DNA from: Dipetalonema caudispina
Lineage: Eukaryota; Nematoda; Chromadorea; Rhabditida; Onchocercidae
Assembly (NCBI GenBank): GCA_013365325.1
Contig: JABVXV010000016.1
Coordinates: forward strand, 1 to 64,000
Direction: 5' to 3'
DNA: 64,000 bases
Below the pieces are notes generated by a model, which saw only the letters and a list, made by a program, of their open reading frames with translations, made no database searches and was not told the DNA's origin. Shown in pieces: positions 25,101 through 35,994 of the stretch. Within the stretch, counting starts at the first letter, position 1. Each line of letters begins with the position of its first letter. A program made the position numbers and the translations under genes.

Positions 25101-28100
25101 AATATAACTTTTGATAGTTTTATTATTGTTTTGATACTCCTATTTAAACATCTTTTCCTTTCTTCTTCGTTAAAACATTTCCTTCTTTCAGTTTTCAAAA
25201 GCCTTACATTGGTGCAATCGTTTCACATTTGACGTCAGAATTTTCATTAAAAGATACAAACAATGGATAGATTGACGTAATTGCATTTTACGTTTGATGT
25301 CAGAATTTTTACGGAGCTACGAATACAAGCTTAATCCATTACAACAAACTGTTGTTGTCATGTACGAGCACCAAATATTTCTTATCGAGACTAGCTTAAT
25401 TAGACAAAATTGCACAAAAAACTAGGTACAGTACTTCATATACTGATTTGCAATATCAGTGCTTATTACAGTTGAATGTTTTTAAATACAAAATTAAAAA
25501 TTCAAAAATTAGTCAATTTCCGCATTTGTTTCTCATTAATCGGATTCTATTAGACTAAATGAATAAATGTTACAGTTGTGATATATTTTGTCAAAGTTGA
25601 ATTTCAAAATGCAAATACTTCTTCCTGGACGTAATAAATAGCCTATATGCGAGATATCCTTAAAGGCCTGTTATCTGACAATTCCACCAATTCAATAAAT
25701 GATGATTTATTCTAAGACTATCGATATGAATAGCATGCATGCTAAGAAATCCAAATCATTCTTTCTTTCTCCACAATTATCAGTAACTTTGCTGTCTTCT
25801 GAATAAAAGTCAACAAATTTCAAAAGTGCAGTAAAGTTCCGAAAAATTAAACTCATACGTAATTTTCTAAATTTCAATGAAATTTGGCTAGCTACAATGC
25901 AAACTTTTGTGCCAGTGCTCATTTATTGACTTCTTTATGATTTCGAACCTTTTTAAATTAATTGAATTGTATTGCAATATGTGTTCCATATTTAAATCAA
26001 ATTTCAAATTTAGAAGTATGCTGATGAGTTAACCGAAGTTTCAGCACAAACATAACTGTATGCATAAAACGCCGATGAAAAGTCTTGGAACAAAATGGGT
26101 GAAATACTTCTAAAAATCGAATAATTAAAGATTCGATTCTAATGTTAACAATTTGTTTGAACTTTTTCATCTCTAGCTCAGACATTGAATTAAATTGGTT
26201 TTGCAGGGGGCACACTTTAGTCTGATATAGTTGGATTGTTAAATCAACAAGTTCTTTGCTTTACTTCTAATTTAATTTTCAAATAATACATTAAAAGTGC
26301 TTTTTAAAGTGTTTTAGTACTTTTATCAAAAAAGCGCCACAACCAAACTTTTGCACATTTATAATCTATTCAATGAGATACAGTTGAAATATTTCAAAAG
26401 TACCATTCAACATTAACTTAACAAAATAAAAAGTTAAAACTAATAGCATTCTAGTTTTGACACAAATATTCGAAATATTAACATCGTAAATTTTCAACTT
26501 TCGTCAACTGCAAATTTTTACTTCTTTTTTTAGTTTTAAGAATAATATGATTTCTTCATTACTAAGTTGATTCCAAGCAGAAATGCATGAAACTAATCAT
26601 TCATTATAGAAAATTAAATATTTCACTAAATAGAATATGATTTTATATATGTTCTTCATGTTTGCTTTCTAGTTTTGCAATTTTAGCATTGTTTTCAAAT
26701 GCTTTTTAAATTCATTCATCCAGCTCTTTTCTTTTTACAATTATACGAAATGATTTTATCTGTAAATCATAGTAATGTGTTGTCGAAAAAAAGTTTTCTT
26801 AAGTCTTTTTCAAGAATATATTGCAATTGTAGGTAATTAGTGATAAATTTATGTAAATAATTAATAACTGATTTATGTTTGAGATTACTGTAAGTAACTA
26901 TGAGTAATTACCGATTTGTACAGTAGGGGAATACTTCCGAAAATTCTACCGAAATCGCAGAAGAGCTTATATAATGCTAGCCTAATGCTTATTAATTTCT
27001 CACCACATAAACAAATGAACAAAATATTTTCAGTCTATTTATCAGTAATGAATGAATGAATAACTTGAAAACTTAAGTAGGTTGTTAAGCGGTATTGGAT
27101 TTTTGTTTAGAGTTAATATTGACGATTATTTTTATAATGGAATGCATTCATCATTGCAATAGAAAGATAACATTCTTGCAGAGAAGAGAGATCAATGAAC
27201 GGCGGAATCGTCACCATTGAAGTTAAAAGTTAACTTTTATAAGAAATAGTTTCCTCTTCTTTCGTAAACTATGCATACGGTATTCTAATCTAATGATTTC
27301 ATCATTGCCACAAAAATATAATTAATGGGCGTATATTAGCAAAAATGTTTTACTTCATTTCATTTCAATAAATTCAAGGATGACCAATGTGTGAGTGCGA
27401 CATACTATAGATTACGATGACTATAGATTTTCAAAAAATTTGTTTTGTTGCAAATTTATACTAATTTGCGGCTCATAGGTAAATCATTCTTTAATTTAGT
27501 TAGTTTATGATCATATCCCTTTCTTGCCTAAGTTTCTTTTACTCAAAATTTAGTTTAGTCATTTATTCAATAAAGTGACTACCATTTGAAAGAGAAAATC
27601 AAATAAATTGCTCAGTGTTTAAATTTAGCGTGAAATCTGCAAAGTAAATTTTGTTTGTAAGAATGACAAGAATGGAATAAAAGTTTTTGCTCTGAGCAAA
27701 ATAAGCTAACATCCGGTCGGAATGTGCTTGCGTTTGCAATTGCTTACGGTTCAGAATTGCCGCAGCACAGTGCACTAAACCAAAACTATTGAATGCATCG
27801 AAATCGAATTTGGATTAGATTTTTGAGTGAAAAATGAGAATTTGAGGAGAATATTTCATGAATAGCGGTGTGGAAAAGTATTTGCATGCACACTGCGCCC
27901 TGCATTTGGGTGATTAGAATCAAATCGTATAATATTATAAGAAAAAAGTTGAGTTTGATATTAAATTATACTTGTGAGGCTTTTGCACAACATCAATTTA
28001 GATCCAAATAAATGAATGCATTGATTTTGAAAATGGAATGGAATTAAAACTAATCCAATAACTTGATTATATCATAAATCAAATAAACGATGGGAAGAAA

Positions 28101-28344
28101 CAATAAGGAAGATAAGTCAAATAACATTTGAAAAACTAAAATAATCCAAATAAAAGAAGAATGTTGAAATTGACGTTAGCTAGCTCTGATATAAGATAGC
28201 TTAGTGAATTCAAATTCAGGCTTTAAAATTTGAAACTTAAATTCGAACTTAAAGTTTTATTGAAATTAATATTTTTCTCTCGCTTAATAAGTTAAACTAT
28301 AAATCTCAAATAGTGCTTCTTTACATTATATACATGAAATTCAG
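22153..28344. other. 6.2-kb stretch between proximal myosin end and distal tail-like exons
   Basis: Mostly non-coding AT-rich DNA. No AATAAA polyadenylation signal was seen within about 1.4 kb of the proximal stop; the first ones are near 23605 and 23727. Two short acceptor-plus-open-frame candidates occur at 24023-24116 and 25192-25275, each ending in a stop. Either could be chance in sequence of this composition. A TGACGTCA palindrome lies near 25229. Confidence 0.5.
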
Positions 28345-28889
28345 GCAATTCGGATGACCTCAAGAGTACAAGCAGCTTTAGTCGCGACTGCGGCCGCTTC
28401 ATCTCGCAAAGTACCGCATTCAATTCATGCCCAACGCCATGGTTCATCTGCACCAGGTATTCATGCAGGTAGTCAGCAGAAACAATCATTCAGCTCTGTG
28501 TATTCCATACGGCAAGGAACCGGTGGTACCACAGCTGATCCTAGTTATGCCTCACATACTGATCGGTTTCAAGCGCAGAAAATGTTAGTGATAATTCTCA
28601 TTCGAAAAATATTTAATATTTTATTAGTGAGGTATGAAAGTTATGAGTGATATTTAGGTAATTATTCAGGCCATTAACGTGATGTAATACTCTTTCTAAG
28701 ACTTTTCCATTATGTAACAATACTTTTGTATGATTAGAAAGAGATTCATATGATTCTCATCACGTTCATTGAGTTATTAACCTAAGTTCAATAAGTGCTA
28801 TTTCAAAAATCGTACATAATTAAGTCAAATTCATTTTTCGCAGGAACGGAGATAGAAAAATGACCAGGAGGGCTGATACTGATTCATAG
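28345..28889 (+). CDS. Two-exon C-terminal coding unit: alternative myosin tail or separate small protein
   Basis: Exon a runs 28345-28583, after acceptor AAATTCAG and ending at donor AAAAT|GTTAGT. Exon b runs 28844-28889, after TTTTTCGCAG, and ends in TAG. The joined frame gives 94 codons that start AIRMTSRVQAALV and end KMTRRADTDS. An AATAAA at 28975-28980 follows the stop. Exon a enters in phase 0, the same phase in which myosin exon 41 leaves (21885), so it could replace the 17-residue exon 42. The region is rich in Ser, Arg, Gln and Ala and has no coiled coil, like a non-helical tailpiece. Alternatively, ATG 28354 right after the acceptor could start an independent 91-residue protein. 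I do not recognise the sequence as a named family. Confidence 0.6.
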
Positions 28890-28974
28890 TCAAAAGGTCA
28901 TTCTTGGTGCCAACACGACTTTGATATGTCCTACCTTCAAATTAAAATCTTTTGATTTCAATTATATCTTTTGG

Positions 28975-28980
28975 AATAAA
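28975..28980 (+). terminator. Polyadenylation signal AATAAA
   Basis: Canonical hexamer about 86 bases after the TAG at 28889. It fits the 3' end of the distal tail-like unit. Confidence 0.5.
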
Positions 28981-31900
28981 TTAGTCTATTGCTCATACCA
29001 ACCTGTCCTGAATAAACTCTTCTAAAATTGTTCTGATGATGACATTTCAAAACGTTATAGTTTGGTAAGTGTAATATGTAGTAGGGAAGGAAAGATCGAC
29101 GCATGCTACAAAAGACAATTAATTATTTCTTATTTGTCAGAAGTAGTATTAAATTTTGGATTTTAGTAATTATTCTTAATAATATAGCCACATCATTTCA
29201 CAGCTTTCTTTGGCCAATTTTTCTAAAATCAATTGAAAAAAAAAATTTGTAAACCCATGGAATTAAAGTGATAAATATTGCGCATTTGTAGTTGAACGTT
29301 TGTTTACATACACAAATTTAAAACGTTTATGTAAAAAATGTTCTTCGGTTTGCTTTCATTTCAAATGTTTACTTTGATTAGTCATATATTTTCTATGAGT
29401 AATAAAATGAGTTTCTTCTGTAGATAAGTAAATATGTAAATAAATTCCCGGTTGATTAAAATAATAACAGGATTTACGAAACTCAACCAGATATCTCATT
29501 TTAAAACAAGTCTAAAGTGATGAAGTAGTTTCCATTCTAGGTGAAACATATTTCGAAAGTTTTGCAAAAACTGAAAAAGCGCTGCCACAGTTTGTTTAGT
29601 TATGGTCAACTATACTTTAAACAGTAAGCTCTCTTCTAGGGTACTGTAAGTTGACATTTCTGGCCTATAAATGAAATAACCATGTTGTATTTGTGTCCTA
29701 GCGAAAAAAGATTCCAATGAGTTGTTCCACACATTCAAAATCTTGTGACAATGGGACAAAATGGAATTAAGTACTAAGCCATATAGTAATATTACATAAA
29801 ATAGTATATGATATGATGACAATAATATAATAATTTGAAAAGTTTCATTTTTAAAAAAATTTTGTTGTATATGTGTAAGTAAGAGTATTAATAGCTTATT
29901 TTGCCCTCTTTAATTACTCATTTATTTTTATTCATATCAATGAACCAGCTAATTATGCACAGAAGAAATATTACTCTGAAGAATTGTTGCACTCAGCAAT
30001 AGTCTAAAGTTGATCTTATCACATCATTTAGGAAATTTTGAATTATTTCTAAAAATTTTAGATTCATATTTCACTTTAATTGCACTGGAATCGAATTTTT
30101 TTCGAATTTCAAACTGAAATTAGTCATATAGTTTTTGTTAGCATGTAATTATCTTATTTTAAATTTTCTCGTAGGTATGCGCATTTTTGTTAACGAAATG
30201 AAGCTTTCATCGAAATTCTGTATTTGTTTACTATTTGACTAGAAATATGATGAGCAGAACACTGTATGCAAATATTCCTTTCTTCAATTACTTTCTCCAT
30301 CCATATTTACCAAACTCTACTTCTTTCGGAATGAAGTGGAATGTAAAAAGCTGAATATACTTACTTGAAGAGTATGCTTAAAAGATTTCTAATACTAAAC
30401 TTTAGGTCTATTTTAAGTCAAAATCATTCAGAAGTTTTCAGCTTCTGATGCTTGAAAAGTCTGAAAGAATTTTTTTTCTTTGCAGCAATTAAATCATACA
30501 GTTCAAAATTCATTAATGTATTAAGAATTCGAGTGCTAAATTTCGATGAAACTTGACACGATCTTTTATCAAATTAATGAAAAAACCAATGTTTCAAATG
30601 AGAGAACAATTGAAAAATTTTCGCTTATTTTCACATGTTTTCTTCCTCGTTTCATTACTTAACCATGCAATTTATGCCTTTTTTAAAACTTTATGAAAGC
30701 ATAAAATGTTTGCAAAACTTTCAAGCCATCAAAGATTCTTTCAAAAAAGCTCCATAGTCCACACACAGATAAAAGAAATCTAACAAATTTAATCTTTAAA
30801 GAATTTCCTTCATCACTTGATGCACTTGTTAAATTTTTCATGTTGAATCAGTGCATAACTCTTAAGCATTCCTACTAGATTTTTAAAATCACTGCAATTT
30901 TAGAATATCGTGTTTTTAAAATCCATTACCTGCCCATTTCAGCGAATGATAATTAATGATTTATTCCATTTTAAATTTAGCGCTATTATTTAATAAATTT
31001 AGTTTTTCTACCTTTTGTCATATTACATCTTGCATTTCACTTCTTCTGCTTTATTGTTTAAATGAAAAAATTTGATGTGAGTAATTTTAAATGAGTAGAT
31101 GTCTGATTTCCGGAATACAAAAATCATTCGGAAGAGTTTAACAATTTTCTCAGTTAACAGAAAAATTTCTGCAAATAAACTTTCTACACTTCCACAACAG
31201 TCCCTTTCACTTAATATCAGTTGAAAAGGCGGCAAAGCATTGAAGTGATCCGATAGTTCCAAAGTGATTCCGAAATGATAAAATTTGATGTCAGCTGTGA
31301 TAATTGTCGTCATAGCACAGCTGAACTTAATTATATTGGCACTGCTTGGAAATTCACTGTTAACGTTTGTTTGTGCTTATCGAGAAAGGTTTGAATTACA
31401 TTTGAAGCTAAGGGAAACAGCCTAATCCTAGGATCATTACTAACTGGGCTTGATTCCTTCAAGCAATATCTTTTGAAATATTAAATCATTATACGTTAAT
31501 GAAACGCTTAGTAAAAATAAAATATTATATTATAAATTATTAACATTGTCATTTTGAGACGTACCTTACGTACTGATTTTCTGCTTCTAGTTGTCCTGCA
31601 AACATAAATTACATTAATTCTTGATTGCTTAATTATCTAAGTCTTTATTCTAATGAGTCCTCATTAGATTTGGCAAGCAAAATATTGCAGAATATTTGTC
31701 ATGAATTTATGGATGTAATTCGATAAAAATGGTAAGTTCTATTTGCACTATATTTGTTACCTTCCATATCTTACCTTTTTGTATTCAAAAATTCAAATTC
31801 CGAATTAATTTTACGAATTCCGAGTTCAAAAATATCACTTCAAAATTCAATGAGAATGATTCATTTTCAGCTTATGGAATTTTAATATCTTACAGTTGGC

Positions 31901-32870
31901 AATTGCTACCTAACCTTCCCACATCACAAAAGTTGCCCAGTTTCACAGGCAGTATACATTTTCTAAATTATCCTCTGTATTATAAAGGCTCAAACGCTAT
32001 TCCTACAGGATCCAAATCAGCCAAGAATATTATTTATTCATTTCCTTCTATTATTTCAACGAAAAAAAATTCCGTCGACAGGCGCATTAATGCAATTCTC
32101 TTTGTAATACACAATGCTTTGATGAGTGAACAGAAATATACAAATAGTAAATGATAAAATTCAATTTTTTGTAACATATCAATATTAATACCTCTAGCTG
32201 TTTAAGCAAATTGCATTATTTTTAATCACTTGGTACTTATGAATGGAACCTTTCTTTATTTAAGAGTTGAAGATGCGTAAATTGTTGTTAGTACTTGGAT
32301 GGGATTATAATCTTAAACTTTATGAAAGAATTTTCTTTTATCAAAAGTTCTAATATATTGACTTAGCTAACACACATGCACAACTTGCATGAAATCTTCA
32401 TATATTACATTTTAATGAGGAATTTCCATGAAAAAAAGTCAATAAAATTCGTATATTATGTAGTGAAAATTTTCAAATCTTCTGCAATATTTTCATAGGA
32501 AAAGTTATCTTTTCTACGATTCAGTTGTGCTTAACTATTTAGGGATGCTAATTAGCAATGTGTTTCATGATTTTACATTTCAATCAGATTCTCAGAGATC
32601 AACATTTACTCAACATTTCTATAACAATCAATTCTGTACAGTTTGTCGTGAAAAATTTGATTTGTGGTAGAAGGAATTTGTAATTTATTGAAGACAGTAC
32701 AGTCCTCTTGTTGAGTATCACGACAAGTAGTTGAATATAGAATTTATTGAATAACACAAGCAATTAATACCAGCAAATGTCATAATAATTTTAATGGCGT
32801 AATAGGTTAAAGTCACTGAACTGACTTGTGGTCGGAAGCTCTCAGTAAATGGAATAAAGTAGGAGAGGTG
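28981..32870. other. Non-coding stretch
   Basis: AT-rich with frequent stops. The longest open frame is 31729-32154 (+, 141 codons). It begins ATG directly followed by GTAAGT, is rich in Ser, Phe and Ile, and matches nothing I know. I treat it as probably chance. Confidence 0.45.
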
Positions 32871-33004
32871 GAATTGAGTGAATCGTAGCTTTATGAGTGA
32901 ATAAAGTGATTGAGTGGATGAGTGAATGAGTCGTAAGCTGATTGAGTAAGTAAGCCAAAAAGTGGAATGAGTCAGAGTGAGTGGAAAATGAGTCGAATGA
33001 GTCC
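32871..33004 (+). repeat. Degenerate short-period GAGT/GAATGAG repeat
   Basis: About 134 bases are dominated by TGAGTGA, GAATGAG and TGGAATGAG words, with more than ten GAGT occurrences all on the + strand. It directly precedes a (TA) tract and a minisatellite, forming a composite simple-sequence block. Confidence 0.8.
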
Positions 33005-33023
33005 CGTAAAGCCGTGACCCTTG

Positions 33024-33044
33024 TATATATATATATATATATAT
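33024..33044. repeat. (TA)n microsatellite
   Basis: An uninterrupted run of ten TA units lies between the GAGT-rich block and the minisatellite. Confidence 0.9.
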
Positions 33045-33091
33045 TTGTGTATTGGGAGTGACTTACAGAAAGCATTATTGTAACCGTGTTG

Positions 33092-33290
33092 TAAGTATAT
33101 GACACAAAGGTCAATGTTTTGCAATCCTAGTTTTAAGCATATGAGACAAAAGACAATGTCATAATCATAGCTTAACATATGAACAAAGGACAATGTCACA
33201 ATCTTATTTTCAGGATATGAACAAAGGATAGTACGTTGCTGTCGGATCTGATTTAAGCATATCTTAACCACAGACAACAAAGACGCATTG
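33092..33290 (+). repeat. Minisatellite, about five degenerate copies of a 38-43-base unit
   Basis: Units begin near 33092, 33135, 33174, 33212 and 33255. Each starts with an AAGCATATGA-like word followed by ACAAAGGACAATGT and a CAATC-TAGTTTT-like tail. The last copy is the most diverged. Overlapping open frames on the minus strand result from the repeat and are not genes. Confidence 0.75.
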
Positions 33291-33902
33291 TTAATATCTC
33301 ATCTTAAACAAGGATGAGTATAAGTTGAGTGGTTTATGTTAACAATTTATAAGAAGTATTGTTTCATTACGAAATGAAGCATCAATTACTGTAATTATAA
33401 GAATATATTATCCCTTTTGAGCCAAGACGTCTTGCGTATAATATTTTGTTAATGTAGTCACTTTTGAGGATCGTTTATCTTTCTTCATACTTTTTTATTC
33501 AAAAGAAAAAATACAAAATTTGCAAATTTTTCACTGAATATATCTTAACCTTTATTTTCTAAGCCTAAAAAAATTCTTGCATAAAGCAGTGAAATAGTTC
33601 CTGCAAAATCTTGCTAATAAATTATCAGTTAATCAATAATTCGTCTTCTGTCTTTGATCAAAATTATCCATTAAAATCCTTCTTTCCTGCAAAATTGTTT
33701 ATTGGCCCATTTGGACAAAGGATCTCAGCCTAGCAATGCAATACTTTCTTTTCATTGGCTTTTTTCGTTTACCTTTAAGAATTAAATAAACGAAAACTTT
33801 CTTTGCATTCTTTTACTCGTCACGAAGTAGTAAGAAGCAAAGATTGGGAAAGAAATTTCCTTATCAAAATGAAATAAAGTCTCATTAAGAGTTTATTGTT
33901 AA

Positions 33903-34031
33903 ATGTATAGTAAAATGCGAGAGGAATTTTTTCGAAATAAGGCAAGAAAGCTCTCTTCTCTGTTAGAGTACGTGCGCTACGTTTCATATGAAGCTTTCTT
34001 GCGTGACCTTTTGAGGACTTCCAATTTTTGA
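33903..34031 (+). CDS. Possible 42-residue small ORF
   Basis: ATG at 33903 opens 42 codons, beginning MYSKMREEFFRNKARK and ending in TGA. The product would be a basic amphipathic helix rich in Arg, Leu and Glu, and its composition is more protein-like than the surrounding frames. The overlapping 86-codon minus-strand frame looks like its shadow. There is no homologue I recognise, no clear acceptor just before the ATG and no neighbour linkage. Chance remains likely. Confidence 0.2.
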   Translation: MYSKMREEFFRNKARKLSSLLEYVRYVSYEAFLRDLLRTSNF

Positions 34032-35191
34032 AAATTATTTTCGCGTTACAATGACGTGTAATGAATGAACTGAACATCAAATTTTCCGATAATTTATATT
34101 TATGGGTGCTGTGAGTTGGAAAAATTCTTCCTCACAATAACATAACCTTTTTTCATATCTCTAAGTTTAATATTTATTGAATTTCTGAAATTTTCAATTT
34201 TGAATCCAAAAAATTTAATACGAATTGCTATCAATATGATTTCTGTGCTCACTACAATTTAAAATTTAAGCAGAGAAAAAAGTATACTTCTTGAGATACG
34301 AAGCTCATAATTGGCCTATTCACAACTGCTGATTGTAGACTTGGCTGCTTTTTTTTCGATAAAAATGCAAGAGAATTGATTTCGATTCTTCGTAATTTCT
34401 TGACAGTTTTTGATAATAACAAGAAAATTATAATAAAGTCATTTGAAGGTTTCTCTCACAGCGTTTGTGACTCTTTTTGTCATATGCAAATATAATATTC
34501 AAGTTATCAGTGCAAAATATCATTCTTTTTACAACACTGAAGAATTTGTACTTTCCTAAAAACTTCAACTTTTTGAATTTCCCTTCGTTAAAACTAAACA
34601 CATTTTACTAATTTCTTTAAAAACTTAATATTAGAATGCAAATTCAAAAGTTCTAATGGCTAGTCAAAACTAAAAACTAAAGGATCCATCTGGCAAAATA
34701 TACAGAAAATCAGTTTATTTATTTGATGATGAAATTATTCATCTTCATGATAAACCAAAGTGAACTTTATGGCTGCCAATATCTGCTGCTCATTTTTATC
34801 CACGTTCTCATTCAATTTTAATTGAGCACTGTTCTCTCATATCAATCATATCGCTTTTATTATCGTGTTGTCGTCATTTAATTCACTGGCATAGAAATTT
34901 TGCTTTGAGATAAGATGCAAGTGATAACATTTGCAAATTATATCATAGATTTCTGATTGATGCTAAAAATTGACGGTTTTCTCTTATCAGTGTTGATAAC
35001 TTACATAAACAGATAATGCAATGATTCATAAATAGGTGCAAAAGAATGATTAGCATAAAAGTGATATCATTATTCGATAGCGTCAGTAATCCAAAAGTTT
35101 CAACGTCGACTATTTTGGAAAGACTCTGAAAGAACAAATATTAATAAAAGGGGTCGAGACACGCCCAAATGCAAAAAATATTTTTTGGCTT

Positions 35192-35587
35192 ATGCCTGAG
35201 GATTCCAGCAGTTTGCATATAATAAAGTTGTTGGAGAATGTATTGAATTTGTGTCATCATCTCGTTATCACTGATAGGAATAAGTTGGATAACAGTGTCA
35301 ATCAGTTGTGCCATCCCTATTCAAATTTTATCTTAGTAAGCAACAATCATTTTTTCCCTTATTATTTATTCATCTAATTAGCATTAATAACCGATATTAT
35401 AAGTTTTACGGCTGTTGACTTCTGAACTTTGTTTGTGAATTGCATCATCCAGCAAGAAGCCAATATTCGACTTCACTGGTTGAATGAAATAAAAGCCGAT
35501 CTCGAATTCTCGATCTTCCTTGCAGGATTCCGATCTAATTTCAGTATTTACGCTATGATCAATTCTGGCATTGAAGAAAAGTTCTAA
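35192..35587 (+). CDS. Candidate two-exon small protein, 92 aa, unrecognised
   Basis: Exon 1 is 35192-35335, from ATG with beginning MPEDSSSLHIIKLLENVL, and ends at donor TTA|GTAAGC. Exon 2 is 35453-35587, after acceptor CATCATCCAG, in matching phase 0. It reads QEANIRLHWLNEIKADLEF and ends in TAA. The product is a mixed-composition, leucine-rich helical protein with two Cys and no signal peptide. Codon and residue use look protein-like, but open frames of this size can arise by chance here. It lies 408 bases upstream of another candidate first exon on the same strand. Function unknown. Confidence 0.35.
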
Positions 35588-35994
35588 ATATAAGCATAGT
35601 TTTAAAGTAAGATAAATGACTTATATCGATATATTCATAATGCCAAAGTAGGAGAAAGACTGAAAATACACAACAGTTAAAGTCAACCACATCTGCTGAC
35701 CAAATGTTAAGATCGTGGCTAGCATATCAGTAATGATAGTTTGGCACTGTTAATGGAAGACAATTGGAAGATTTCGGATCATACTTTTTCTGATTATTCT
35801 TATCCATTTGTATGAATACACGAGTAAGATTCTTCTAGTGATGTTTCAATCGTTTTCCAGATGATGAATGTAGCACGTGTATGTTTTACAATTATTCTCG
35901 GAAACAAATTTCGGAATCCATAATTTGCAAATTTACGATTCTAGTTAATATATAGTGGCATGAACTGGCTGCTACGTTCTGTTTAATTTGTTCT

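Noticed and set aside
27725..27780. Weak hairpin with GTGC/GCAC and GCAATT/AATTGC pairing, considered as a microRNA precursor
   Set aside because: The stem is short and interrupted by unmatched bases, and no arm resembles a microRNA I know.
31729..32154. 141-codon open frame on the + strand
   Set aside because: Longest frame in the intergenic region but biased to Ser, Phe and Ile. It has no motif and no supporting neighbours, and its ATG is immediately followed by GTAAGT, which would splice it away.
32842..33280. Two overlapping minus-strand frames of about 90-100 codons
   Set aside because: They run through the GAGT repeat, the TA tract and the minisatellite. Their length is a product of the repeats.
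33820..34080. 86-codon minus-strand frame
   Set aside because: Composition looks like the antisense of the 42-codon + strand frame at 33903, and no splice context or motif supports it.
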